NCBI GenBank assembly: GCA_021234155.1
Contig: JAJEKV010000017.1
Coordinates: 1,169,467-1,233,466, forward strand
Length of the DNA: 64,000 nt
DNA from: Isoetes taiwanensis
Taxonomy: Eukaryota > Streptophyta > Lycopodiopsida > Isoetales > Isoetaceae
Reading direction: 5' to 3'
The notes under the pieces are model-generated. The model did no database searches. It was not told where the DNA came from and worked only from the letters and a program-made list of their open reading frames with translations. This document shows, one piece after another, positions 33,222 through 44,649 of the stretch (within the stretch, counting starts at the first letter, position 1; every line of letters begins with the position of its first letter). Position numbers and translations under genes: made by a program.

Positions 33222-33839
33222 GTTAATAGAGGGTAGCCATTCCATTGAAGGATTCTTATGGGGATGAAATGAGATCTCAAATTTCCTCTAATGAACCGAA
33301 AAAAGCTAGCTGATAGACTAGAACACATTGGTGTTCCTATTATGAGCTTTGCTAAATCTTTGTAGGCAAGCAGATATATGGCATTGGAAGTTAAAAGCTT
33401 TTGTTTAACGCACAGGTCAGGATAGTTGTCCATTATAGTTGACAAATATGGGGGGCAGGGCTGTCACAAAAGATGTGAAAATGGGTTGAGCAAAAACATT
33501 TTTTTTTACTAGAAGAGCTTGGAGTAAAAATTCATACACCATATCCTATGATGCGAGCAGAAGTAGCTCTGCTCCCCCTTGAAGCACCCGATATGGACAA
33601 TAAATCATGTGAACAGGATGACTTAAAGCAAATCAACTTCCTTTACTTGCATTGAAAGAAACAACACAAAAGAGATGGTATGGCGAGGTACTTCAATGGG
33701 CTACTTGATGGAGCATATTACAACACAATTGGCCAGACACACCTCCGAGGTAAGTGACTTGATACAAACACAAGTTGTGTAGGAGTTATGGTACACTAGG
33801 CTAGGTATAAATATAAAAAAAATGGTTTTATACAAATGA
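33222..33839. other. No recognisable feature
   Basis: AT-rich. A GAGCTTTGCTAAATCTTTGT stretch near 33345 and a poly-T at 33502-33509 are the only landmarks. Confidence 0.4.
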
Positions 33840-34190
33840 AATAAACAGATGGAGTCCTATGAGGTGCAAGGATATATACACTCAGAGATTAACAGAAACT
33901 TGAGGAAACTGATATCGAAACCTCGACTTACTTCTCATCATATTGAAATCGAGGTCAGAAGATGGAAAGGAATTCCAAAGAAGAGTAGATTATGTCCATG
34001 TTGTATATCTCTGCCACTAGTGGAGGCAGAACGATATGCTTTCTTAGAATGCCAGGCATATGAGTATATCCAAAGGTGACTTTGATATTGAAAACATCAC
34101 ACTAGGAGAGCTATCATGCCTGATACCACCTGTTTTATCTAGGTAAATTCTGACGGTCCTTAAAGAGCTAGAAGACACTATTTGTATTAT
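33840..34190 (+). mobile_element. LINE C-terminal fragment
   Basis: The frame 33849-34079 contains LTSHHIEIEVRRWKGIPKKS and then RLCPCCISLPLVEAERYAFL followed by ECQAYEYIQ. It matches the C-terminal zinc-binding region of the LINE at 62.2-62.45 kb (SSHHLHIETGRW...ERFCLGCLDLEIETEKHVF...CSAYERV). A frameshifted continuation (FDIENITLGELSCL) follows. No tail is recognisable. Confidence 0.65.
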
Positions 34191-34324
34191 ATCATAATAT
34201 GAGCATTTTGGAAGTACAATTGTTTTAAGTGGTAGTTTATTAAGAGCTTTTGAGATGCTTTCTTTATGTAAAGTTCACTTGTATTGGCTGTCACATAAAC
34301 CCAAGGGTCTCTAAGTGACATTTT

Positions 34325-34926
34325 AAAATGAATACCACCACCACCACCACCACCGTAGCAATGAAAACAATGCAAAGCAGATCCAAATGCTCCTTCTTAA
34401 GCTTACCTTCCAGCTCACAAGTGCCTATGTGTTAATGCCTTCCGACATCGTTATGATCCTCGCATATCTGCAATATGCCCGCTCTGCCTTTCAGACATTG
34501 ATACTCTTGAGCACTATCTCTTCTATTGTCCAGAGGTTCATTATGCATGGCCCCCAGCTAAACAGAGAGCATTCCATCTTGGTTCTGGTTGGCTCCTGTG
34601 GTCGGTATGGGAGCGTCGCAAACACCACATCTTTCAGGGCATTTATTCATCTGCACGTGGTGTTATTAGCGTGGCCCAGAAAAAGATACTGACAGCTTAT
34701 GCGTGTTCCTCCCTTGAGTCAGAAATGACGAAACGTATCTGGATTCAATATCTTCAAATTGATTCTTATCGTTCGTCTCATACTCTAGAGTAAGTACATT
34801 GTGCTCCAGGCTCGTGCTCCTGCGGCATCTTTTTGTGCTTACACAGTTAGATGAGACATATAAATTTTGTACTTTTCATATCTGATTAATAAATGTTTTG
34901 GCTTTCGTCCCTTCAAAAAAAAAAAG
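34325..34926 (+). mobile_element. LINE C-terminal fragment with poly(A) tail
   Basis: The frame from about 34407 to 34791 reads HKCLCVNAFRHRYDPRISAI then CPLCLSDIDTLEHYLFYCPE and VHYAWPPAKQR, the CPLC...EHxxxxC zinc-binding domain that ends many plant LINE ORF2 proteins. It ends YLQIDSYRSSHTLE-stop. A 3'UTR with AATAAA-like TTAATAAATG leads to an A-tract at 34915-34926. This family differs from the one at 33.9 kb. The left limit is uncertain; a (CCA)n tract lies at 34332-34352. Confidence 0.65.
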
Positions 34927-35191
34927 GATTTGGGTTAGGATATCAATTGAAATATATTTTTTTTGTCAATTCTTACTTTGTTTCCATTCTTTTGATAGAA
35001 CAATAGAACACCGTCTCAAATTGTAACATACCAATATATGTAGTGTATTTTATGTTAGTTTTTAGGAAAGGTGCAATTTAGTAGGACAGTCTTCAAGTGA
35101 CAAAAATATGTTGTCCAGTTGAAGACAAGGAAATAAATATGTTCTTGAGATGAGAATATGATAGTCTTAAATGGATTTGGGTTAGGACAAC
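34927..35191. other. No recognisable feature
   Basis: AT-rich spacer to the CACTA element. GGATTTGGGTTAGGA occurs at 34926 and again at about 35173, bracketing this stretch as a direct repeat of about 15 bp. Confidence 0.45.
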
Positions 35192-35194
35192 AAT

Positions 35195-35950
35195 CACTAC
35201 AACATAATAGGGCATTTTTCGTCGGGTATAGCGTCAAATAAAGTGACGCTATGTGTATTGTCAAAGGCCTGTTAAATGTCACGATAATGACGCTAAAAGT
35301 TCTATACTTTGATGTCGCATGGACGTCAACTTTTGCGTCAAGTATTCCGTCACGGCTACATAACGCAAAAATGACATAATGACTACATTTGTGGCAATTG
35401 CATAGCATGTTTGCGTCGATCTTGTATCCAAGTTATTCAATAATTACGTCATATTTTGTATCATATTAGTTTCGACACAATGACTGCATTTGTGGCAATT
35501 GCATGCTATGTTTGTGTCGAGCTTATGTCTAAGTTATTCAATGTTTGTGTCCTATTTTTTATCAGATTAGTCTTAACACAATGACTACTTTTGTAGCAAT
35601 AGCATGGCATATTTATGTCAAAACTTATATTCAAGTTTGTCGACAACTGCGTCATATTTATATCATATTAGTCTCGATTATGCAACTAGCTTGTTACATC
35701 ATATTGGTGCACATAGCTTGCATAGGTTGACATCCTTTAAGTCCGATTTCAAACTCTTATTACACGTTGTATATCTTTTTGTTATGATTTAACTAGTTTC
35801 CTTTTATAATAGTTGAGTAACAAAATTGTGTCAAAGTTTAAGTCTTTTTGTAACATATGCATGTCAATTTTATAATGAGACCATTGTCAAATTTGTGTCC
35901 ATCATACCTTCACTTTATGTCTTTTTGTGGCAATTCCACCTTTATTTTTT
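35195..35950. repeat. CACTA left subterminal region with 101-bp tandem repeats
   Basis: After the terminal inverted repeat, motifs such as GCGTCAA, TGACGCTA and TTGCGTCA recur. From 35379 a unit starting ATGACTRCATTTGTGGCAAT repeats at 35480 and 35581 (period 101), carrying TTGTGTCGA/TTGCGTCGA words. These are likely transposase-binding arrays. Confidence 0.75.
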
Positions 35951-35969
35951 GTCATTTTATCTTTTCATT

Positions 35970-35972
35970 AAT

Positions 35973-36003
<31 letters not shown>

Positions 36004-36004
36004 G
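35970..36004. repeat. Poly(T) tract
   Basis: About 32 T residues followed by GGGGGATTATCCC. Read on the minus strand it is a long A-tract, possibly a retroposon tail, but nothing recognisable precedes it. Confidence 0.7.
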
Positions 36005-36252
36005 GGGGATTATCCCAGATTGGTTTCATTTGAGTCTATAGTTGCATCATGCACAATGAACAAAAGAAGAAAAAATGAAAAGGAAGTAACTGCACCAGTA
36101 ATGATAAGAAGATTAATCGTGATCAAACTACTTGACAAAATAAGGAAATTAAGGTCAAATGGAAGATCGTTTTACATTTAGAGTACTTCTAACATTGATC
36201 AAAATAAATCCAATAGTTTTTAGTTTGAAACACTTTCTACCATGGATTATTT

Positions 36253-37142
36253 TCATTCCAGATTATCGTCGTTGGTAGGAGATGGACCTTTATAATTGGG
36301 CTGATTGCGTTCTTCATCTTCGCTAACCTGTTTAAAAAAGAAAAGAACTTGGTCAATTCTCAAATTATGCACCTATTTCAAACAAGTTATATGCCTCTAT
36401 ATTTTTGGATTTAACACAGATTCTAAGTAAGCTGCTTAAAATCACAATATTAGTAAGGCCATATTTACTGATTAGATTATGGACTAGCCTTCCATTACTT
36501 ATGGAAAGGCCAGTATTACTGCATCCAGCAAGGAAGTATTTCAATCAAGTTATATGCCTCCTCTATATTTTTGAATTTAAGTCTTTAAGCCTTATAGATT
36601 AACATGAGCATGAGAGAAGGTTGAAGCTTGGCCACATCTGTTTTTGACTATATAACAAATGGCTGAATTACTTTCTTGCTGTAAGATAGACCAGCATCAT
36701 GTTCGGGATGCCACTATTGAAGAATATAGTAAAAAGGTGAAATCACGGCTCCAAGGCTATTCTAGTTAACAATTAAATGTAAATAGAGAGGCATCTTAAA
36801 AATTCCAATAAAATTGCTAACCTCATCAAAATTAAGATAAATAGGTTCTTGGTTCTTCAAGTTTTTTACTCCATCCTCTTGCTTTATCTTCTTCTTAAAC
36901 ACAATCCCAGGGCTAGGTTTTTTGACGTAGTCACTAGCTTTATGCTGCAACACAAAAAATATCATAAGCATGTAATTTTTCAAGCAATAAAATGTTGATT
37001 CACATGCAGATTATAATTTTCTTTATACCTTGCATACTTCATAACCTTTTGCAATCATTTTCTTCTTCCATACTGTATATCCACCCTTGTCTTTTATTTT
37101 CCGTACAAGACCATCAATTGGAAACGTTCCCCAATCATTGAA
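36253..37142 (-). CDS. Spliced 3' end of an unknown gene inside the CACTA element
   Basis: Three exons on the minus strand join in phase 0 with GT/AG borders: 37142-37029 (38 codons, FNDWGTFPIDGLVRKIKDKG), 36944-36822 (41 codons, HKASDYVKKPSPGIVFKKKI) and 36327-36253 (24 codons plus TGA, VSEDEERNQPNYKGPSPTND). Acceptors are pyrimidine-rich (TTTTTTGTGTTGCAG and TTCTTTTTTAAACAG). The 103-residue product is Lys-rich with an acidic tail. Upstream exons were not found. The family is not recognised: it may be a captured host-gene tail or an accessory gene of the transposon. All three exons are open, so it was under selection until recently or the capture is recent. Confidence 0.5.
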
Positions 37143-37560
37143 CTATAACATCAAAAAAAGTGATCAAAATACATAAAAAAAAGGGGATTTTCACATAACC
37201 TTTACATTTTACAAGCAAAAGAATAAATCAAAAGATTTTGAGCTGGCCTCCAGCAAATGTCTACAATCAAAGTTTCTCCGACATTATGGCATATGGACTT
37301 ACAGATGGATGGGGTTCACAGATATATGGAAGCTTGTATGACAGTACTGCGCAGGACTGTGCAGTTGCTGAAAGTAGCATAGATCATCAAGACTATAGAT
37401 TTTGATAAGCGAGCCACAGAAAATATAAATACCCTTTGTCTTGCTGGGCCAAAGGCTTTTGCCTCCAAGAAAAAGTTCGAAAATTACAACTGCATTATAG
37501 CGTGTCGACCATGACTACAGCCTAGAAGATACATGTCTTTGCTACGTGGAATTAGAATAG
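37143..37560. other. No recognisable exon
   Basis: Sequence upstream (minus strand) of the spliced gene tail. The expected preceding exon could not be identified. Confidence 0.35.
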
Positions 37561-37582
37561 TTATCTACCTCTGGTCAGACCA

Positions 37583-38458
37583 ATGCCAAACAAGATTAAT
37601 AAAGTTTGTGAACCCTGCATTTGTGTGTCTAGAACTTGTAAATTCAGTACTGGTGCACATTGCCAACAGCTTGTAACACATGTCTCTAATGTGGCAGCAA
37701 CTGTGCATCCTCCTGGCTCAATCTCCAGTATGGATACTTTGAACATAAAGACGCTGTGCCAAGACAAATTTGAGGATTTTGACAACCGAATTAAAGCACT
37801 GGGTCAATCTTGCTATCCCAATCCAACTATGCCTATGTCTGGATAATCTAGAATTACGAGTACTACATCTGGAATCTAGGAAGGATGATGTGGAAGATCT
37901 CTACTCAATGTTGATGCAAAATGTCACAACTGGGTAGAGGAGATGATGCAAGACATTAAAGAAATCAAAAGACGGCAAGAGGATCAAGATGCAGTCCACC
38001 AAAAAAAAGTTGATAAAATCAAAAGACGGCAAGAGGATCAAGATGCAATCCACCAGAAAAAGGTAGATGAAATCAAAAGACGACAAGAGGATCAAGATGC
38101 AGTCCATCAAAAGGAAGTCGATGAAATAGAGGAACCATTAGCATTGGGCAGGTTAAATCTTCAAGATATACTCTCTGCAGCAGAAAAGGGAAAAGATGTT
38201 GTGGCTGCAGCAGCTGAAGAAACTTTTGATCTGATTTCAAAAGCCAATGACATGCTGAGACAGGTTTCTAAGAAGTGTAGCGAGATAGAAGAGAGTAGTA
38301 GCAACAACACTGCATCTGGTGAAATGGATGCAAAGATAACAAAATTAAGGAAGAAAGTTGACAAACTAGAATCTGAGCAAACGAATCTTACCAGGTTAGT
38401 TGTTGGAGTTCATCACATCATAACTGAATGGCATTACAGATCCTTGACCATGAACTAA
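37583..38458 (+). pseudogene. Coiled-coil protein fragment with three 18-residue repeats
   Basis: Two overlapping frames, 37583-37846 and 37943-38458, connected by a third (LCLDNLELRVLHLESRKDD, then VEDLYSMLMQNVTTG). The second begins MMQDIKEI and carries three copies of IKRRQEDQDAVHQKKVDE (starts 37964, 38018 and 38072, a 54-bp period), then an Ala/Glu helix (AAEKGKDVVAAAAEETFDLI) and a heptad-like KITKLRKKVDKLESEQTNLT. The composition predicts a long coiled coil. Function unknown. It may be cargo of the CACTA element or the N-terminal part of a larger gene whose PPR relic follows. Confidence 0.45.
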
Positions 38459-38639
38459 TCCTAGAGGAATTAAGAATATTACTGGATGCGCTTAAAAAGG
38501 ATAAACAGTTAACAAGGTTAGTAATAAAATATTCTGTAGCTATGGCAACACCGATATACTAACATCATAGATACACAAGCAACAGAAAATAAAAAAGCTA
38601 AGAACAGGAAGATGTCTAAATCCTCTGTTACATGCATGG

Positions 38640-39440
38640 AAGATGTCAACCAAGTGGATGTTACATACAGGAAGATGTATGATTGCAGGATACGGCACCA
38701 TGGATTGTACAAGGCGGCAATCAGCATCTTCCAGGTCCCATGGAACCATGATCTCATGGAATATAATGACTGCAGTTTATGTCAGGTTCCAGGTTCCATG
38801 ATGCCCCACAAGTATTTGACAGATTGCTTAAGCGGGATGTTATTTCATGGACTGCCATGATTGCAGCATATATTCAGAAAGCAGATGGCCCAGCAGCTTT
38901 TAAACTATTTAAGCAAATGCATGTGGAAGCGGTTGAAGCTGACAAGCTCACATTTAGTATTCTTAAGGAAGCACTGATGTGTTGGCTATAGAATATGGCA
39001 TGAGTAGTGGTAATATGGCTGTGGACTGTTTTAAGGACATGCAAGAACTTGGAGTAAAGCCAAATTCTACTACATTCATATGTCTTCTCAATGCATGTAG
39101 CCATGGGAATCTGATCTCGAAGGGCCGGAATTATTTCAAGAGAATGACAGAAGAATTTGGGATTGCAGCAACAATGGATCATTATTCTTGTATGGTTGAC
39201 CTCCTTGCACAATCAGGACAATTGTATGTGGCAGAAAAATTACCTCAAACTGCACCGTGTACCCCATGTAAAGAAATGTGGACAGCTCTGCTTAGTGCTT
39301 GCAATACATATGGGGAAACAGATCTAGGATTGAGATGCTTCCAGCAGCTCACCCAGATGGATCCCCAAAATTCCTATCGTCTGATGGAAAATATCTACGC
39401 TTACACTGGGCCGGCCTGTGATTCAATTCTATGATGATTC
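38640..39440 (+). pseudogene. PPR (PLS-E) gene relic inside the CACTA element
   Basis: Recognisable PPR blocks: APQVFDRLLKRDVISWTAMI with AAYIQKADGPAAFKLF (frame 38779-38991), then NMAVDCFKDMQELGVKPNST, FICLLNACSHGNLISKGRNY, MDHYSCMVDLLAQSGQL and the E1 block WTALLSACNTYGETDLGLRC (frame 38979-39434). The reading frame shifts near 38985 and the E domain is cut after about 50 residues. It is similar in kind, but not in detail, to the intact gene at 13.1 kb. Confidence 0.75.
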
Positions 39441-39499
39441 AGAGAGACTTCTTGGATGACTTGTTTGAATTTATTTTCCAGGCTGAAGTGGAGACTGGA

Positions 39500-40360
39500 G
39501 TTGGGGACGCACTGGAGTTTGGAGTCATGTCACTGAACCATTTTGCATGTATTTGATAATGGAATAATGAAAAGATTAGAGTTCGAAGGTGTTGTTGTAG
39601 AAGCTCTTATCAATATGTATGGCGAGTGTTTTCTGCATATATACAACATAAAGACAAGGGAAGTGCTTTCAAGATTTTTGAGCAAATGCAGCAGAAAGGG
39701 TCTCAGCACAGATAAGTTTGCACATACAATGATTCTAAGTGTATGCTTGACTTTCATAGGGCAGGGAAAGAAACTTCACGCTGAGGTGGTAGTCCATGAG
39801 TGGATATCTGATAGGATCAACACAATTATTTGGTAGGATGCTTTAAAGGCACTTATCATGGACTGCCATTATTAGTTCTGCAATAATTATCATGTATGGC
39901 AAGTGTGGATGGCTTCATGATGCCCAAGTGGTCTTTGATCAATACTATGAGACTAAAATCCAACAAAAAGGGGTTGCAGCCCGACGATATCTGCTTGTCT
40001 TTTGAGTTTAAATGTATTTGCTAGTCTTGCAGCCCTAGCAGAAACTAAAATGATTCATGTTCGGATGCTTGATGGTGGATATGACTAGAGGTCATTGTTG
40101 GCACTATCCTCGACACTGCATATAGAAGATATGGTAGCATAATCATGCACGAATGATTTTTGACAACATGGATAACCGTAATTTGCTCTCATGCTCTTTC
40201 GAGGATTGGGTTGTATTCTCAAAGATGTAATCTGTAGCCACATGCAACGGGCATGCCAAGAGATAGATAGTGCTACTTAAGTTAGCATTCTTGCCGCAAT
40301 GCCATCCATGATATGTATGCCAAAACGCGGCAATTTATAGGTGGCACATCACTTGTTTAC
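39500..40360 (+). pseudogene. Second PPR relic inside the CACTA element
   Basis: The frame 39543-39836 keeps VVVEALINMYGECF, then DKFAHTMILSVCLTFIGQGK and KLHAEVVVHEW, a decayed L-S-P stretch. Downstream the frame changes repeatedly, but PPR phrases remain: LAALAETKMIHVRML near 40030-40070 and MYAKTRQFIGG-like sequence near 40310. More decayed than the preceding relic. Confidence 0.6.
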
Positions 40361-41640
40361 CCGGATGGGGCATTGCACGCCTCATCTCTATGAAGATTCT
40401 TATGTGTCCGGGCCGACAAACACAAATGTGTCTCCTAAATCGGGAGCCAGCTTTATTAACATTTGAGAAAAGCTACTTTATGACAAGCGTGATTCAACTA
40501 ATGAAGATGATAACTGCAGATGCATTTACCTAGGTGAGAACTCACTGTCAAACCGACTTGTGAACTCACTGCGGGACCCTTTGGGAAACCACCTAATGGT
40601 GGAAAAAGCGAAACCCGGACTTAGTGCAAAGATTTTCGTGGTTCATCACAGTCAACCTACACAAGCAAAGTCTCATTAGGTAAACGACTCAAAGATATAT
40701 CCAAGCGAAAATCGACTCAAATATATACCTTACGCCTTTTGCTTTCTTTAAAGGCGGTTAAGATTCTCATATCGGTGCCAACATTTTACAATGCCGACAC
40801 CTTAAAACACGATTTTGATCTAATGCGCATACAAAAGCAACAAATAAAATAGTATTTCAAACTAGGACCCGCAAAAATCCGGGATAACATCATCTTCTAC
40901 TCGCTCGCCAGGGATATAAAGGCAAATGATTCAATAACGACACGAAAAGGTAGCGTATCTGTTGTTTGTAGAGGAACGGAGCAAAATAAATGGGCTCCCC
41001 ATAACCGGCCAAAGGCTGACTATCGAGTGGCTTTCATAGTTTGCGTACCGGAACCGCCCATTGCTTCTTGAAATTTGGGAGCTTAATCTTCAAAGTCGGC
41101 GGGATATATACAAAATAAAATACTTGGTACCGCGGATGTGAAACGAAATACAGCCTTACCAATCGCCTAGTTGTGAGCTGAAGAGCTCCGGCGCCATCGC
41201 ATCGTCAGAAGAGAAGAGGGAAAGGGTAAGAATTTTAAAACGGAAAAAGAAAACTTGAAAAACATTGTTTAAATTTCCCTCCTTGAAGTAAATCAAATAT
41301 ACATTGGTATTCTTGTATAGATTAGATTATGGCTAAAGCTTGTATTATGGCTTCGGCCATTGGATAAGGGCACATTTGGCAAATATTCCCCATCCATGAA
41401 TCCAGGCGTTCAAAAACGGGTCTTTTGCGGGTCAAACCGCCCCTGTTGGACCGACTTTTAAGGGGACATTATTAAGGCACAGACCATTGCATAAAATAGT
41501 AATTGGATAAAACTATATTCTCGCTTTTGTACAATATAGTATGAAAGCAATAGAACAGATTACTGTATAATGTTTCTGCAATCAAAAGAGTATTCTTGTA
41601 ACAACTTATCTGAACCTTCACAATCCAGTTTAATTTCTGA
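40361..41640. other. CACTA interior, unassigned
   Basis: No protein family recognised. A phrase around ATATATCCAAGCGAAAATCG recurs in shortened form (CGACTCAAATATATACC) near 40690-40730. A GC-richer block with gene-leader character lies at 41160-41235. Confidence 0.35.
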
Positions 41641-41654
41641 TCCTGATAGAACTC

Positions 41655-41735
41655 AGACTTGCAACGCACCGGGGCTTGGGGAATCGAACCCCAACAAGAA
41701 TCCTATGCCCTTGGCTCACCTCGATCAACCAGCCT
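41655..41735 (-). repeat. tRNA-like sequence (SINE head or pseudogene)
   Basis: On the minus strand GATCGAGGTGAGCCAAGGGC precedes TGGGGTTCGATTCCCCA, a perfect 5-bp T stem with the B box GGTTCGATTCC. Acceptor and anticodon stems do not pair well. Probably a tRNA-derived SINE head or a decayed tRNA. Confidence 0.4.
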
Positions 41736-43829
41736 TTGAAGACACATTATCCGTAAACTCAAGGCAATATGTCCCTCCTTTCATCCGTATCACGGAAGAT
41801 TCAAACACCTACAGTAGTCTTATGCTCTTCACCGCAGAGTCATGCCGAAGAAGCGTGGTTTTATACCCAACAAGCCATGGCCACGACCCACTCGCTTTTC
41901 GATGACAAATTGCATTTGAGCTTTCCTTTCCTTTCCTTTGCAAGCTGAACCTATCAAAATAGACCAAAAGCAAGCAACAAAAAAAAAAAAGAAAAAGCGA
42001 CCCGCCATATCGGCCCACAGTTCCCCTCTGAGCGCTATACTTGCCATAGTTTCTACTGAGAAAAATGGAGCGCCTCAGTGCCTGCACAAGCATGGAGGCA
42101 CCATAGCCGCCATAGCCGCCTGCTGCATCGGCATCATTTGAGCCTAAACGCCAGAGAAATAAAATCCCAGATTCGATTCTTCTATTTCGAATCCACAGTG
42201 CCACCGTCAGCATTTACGGTATTCTTATACGAATACCATCCAAAACCTTTGACAATCTTAGGTTATAAAGATACGGTTCGTGATCGGGCAAACATTATTG
42301 GATTAAATTAAATCCCCCCATGTTTCCTCGACACCTTTTTTTTGCAAAGAAGAATGCTAAGATCTTAATGCTAGGATCCTACAGACATATGCACAAATGT
42401 TTTTCGACTTCTTTATTAGGTGGAACGAACAATGCATGTGAATGCATAAAAACTTGCACAAATCACTATATTTTGTATTTGACTTATGTCTTTTAATCAA
42501 TATTGTGATATATTGGCAATGCCCATGATTATGGTTTCTCCGTTGTTATCAGGGATTCAAGCTTTGTTGTTGTGACGTTATTATTATCTATCTAAAGCCA
42601 ATTTTTATCTTTAACTTTGGCTAAATTCTATAGATCATTAGCAAGGAGGGATTTGGAAACCCCAACCGTCTAACTTGGTGGCTTCTGAACCTTCATATCC
42701 GAAGATTGGCAATTTCTATGAAAAGTGCATAAAATGCTTAGACATCATGTGACATGCCACATCATCCAATGAAATGCCAAGTCACCAGGGTGAAATATGC
42801 TTATTCTAAAAAATTGCGAAGTTGGCTAGGCAAATTCTTCATATTTCCACCCCTTCGTGTTTTGCCACACCATCACTCATCTTTGCCTTTTCACCATGCT
42901 CATGCCATCGCGAAATGGGATGAACTTGGGATGAAAACAATAACCCTATCTTTAACTTAATGGACTGCACAAAAGGAAGAAACTCAGGAATCGACTGGAA
43001 CTATTGTAGAGCCTACATTGTTTGTACAATCTGGGCAATCTATAACACAACCTTTCATCACTAGATGAGACTCCAATTAATGTAGCCCTTAATGTCATGT
43101 GATCTGAACTGATTTGTGTTGTTGCAACTATGTACAAAGGGCTGGAAAACAGGGACATGGACCAGGCAATTAGATTTTCTGTACAATAAATGAAAATGGC
43201 TGGGATGAATTTTCTGCAGGGTTGGATGGATCGTCTACTCATACTTATCTAAAGGGGGTAGCAGATCTACTAATGCTGAAAGTCCATCTTCACACCTCGT
43301 GCATGGCCAAGAAAGATAGCCTGATGGAGATTCAGATCCGTCATTGGTATTTTAAGCAAGAATTTGAAAATATGTACCTGCATTTAAACAAAAATCACGC
43401 AGGCAGATAGGCAAACAAGCAAACAGAGTGGAGCCTTGGCAACAATCTGGCAGAGTTGGGGGCCTTTACCTTGAGCTACACATGCCTTTCATTGGCCACG
43501 AGCTTCTTCATATTAAACATAATTGTGAGGTGAGTTAAAAAGCTACCAGACGGCCTTTCTTCTGTGACCCAATCTGCAGACCTTGGGATGCTAACCTCCG
43601 GCAAGGAGCCTATCGTCGATAGACTGGTTAAAGTCAATATGGCCCATTAAATCACAACTGCCCGGCAACCATGACCAACAGTACCCCCATGCTCATGAAC
43701 GTCCATCAAGGGCCCGATTCCGGCTATGCCCTTGGGAGCACCTGTAACAAATATTAGTTATATTGTTTATATAGTACCATTAAAACCATGATAGTCTAAT
43801 TAAAAACTATAAAATGTTTATTTGCAAGG
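41736..43829. other. CACTA interior, unassigned
   Basis: No family recognised. A minus-strand frame at 42213-41988 includes MLVQALRRSIFLSRNYGKYS, which looks like a mitochondrial presequence and could be a captured first exon, but no continuation was found. Confidence 0.3.
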
Positions 43830-44393
43830 TTGTTTCCCTCATATTAGTTAGTGGCACTTTTGTGTCAAACGTAGCCCGTTTTGTGTCAAGATATCTATGT
43901 ATTTCTACTTAACAATGTCACTACATTGACACTTTTTTGACACAATCACAAGATATAAGTGCCACAATCTATAACAAAAAGTTGACGTAAAATTGCCATT
44001 ATATATGATACTACAAAATGATGCAAAAGTTCTACAAAAGGTGACAAGAAACTATCACAAAATGTGCCACAAATGCGTAAGAAAATCGACCCAAAACTGT
44101 AGAACTGACGATGCTATAGTGGAAACAAACCTATTGCTACATTGACTTAAATTATGTCACAATCTTGTTGCAATAAACGATGTAATCATCATTATAAAAG
44201 CTAACGAAAAAATTCCAAAATTTTGACACACATGTGCCATAAGAATGACGTTGTTATTGACACAATTGTATTGACACAAGTTCTGACGCAATCAAATTAA
44301 TTTGTGTCACTTTCAAGCTTCTGACACAAATCTGACAAACCTTAGAAGGTAGTGACGCAGGGGTTGACGCAAAAACCCTATCCTCTTGTAGTG
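43830..44393. repeat. CACTA right subterminal region
   Basis: Dense GACACAA/TTGTGTC, TGACGCA and GTGCCACAA words in both orientations, ending with GACGCAAAAACCCTATCC then TCTTGTAGTG. It mirrors the left subterminal zone. Confidence 0.75.
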
Positions 44394-44649
44394 AATTAAA
44401 ATACCCTTTAGGCTTTAAAAGTTCTGTTGAGATTTTTTTGAGAGCTTAGTTTTGGATTGCAATTAAAATACTTTTTGGGTTTTAAAAGTATTGTTGAGAA
44501 TGGGTTTAATTTTTTGTGAATGCAATTTAAAATAATTTTGTTGAGAGTGTAGTTTTTGGTTTAGGACCGCAATTCTTTCAAAGTTTTATTAAGAGTGTAG
44601 TTTTGGGTTAGAACAACACTTAAAATATTTAGTGAGAATGTATTTAAAA

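Larger units (their letters stand above)
35192..44396. mobile_element. CACTA (En/Spm-type) DNA transposon, 9.2 kb, with gene cargo
   Basis: Ends at 35195 (CACTACAACATAATAGGG) and 44393 (reverse complement CACTACAAGAGGATAGGG then TTTTTGCGTC), a matching CACTA terminal inverted repeat. AAT flanks both ends (35192-35194 and 44394-44396), the 3-bp duplication expected of CACTA elements. Subterminal zones (35195-35950 and 43830-44393) are packed with TGACG, TGTCA and GACACAA words, typical of transposase-binding repeats. I found no TNPD-type transposase, so it looks non-autonomous. Inside are a spliced gene tail, a coiled-coil frame, two PPR relics and unassigned sequence. Confidence 0.85.

Noticed and set aside
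42213-42988. Mitochondrial-presequence-like frame near 42.0-42.2 kb as a real gene
   Set aside because: Only about 30 residues look protein-like and no downstream exon or conserved domain was found.
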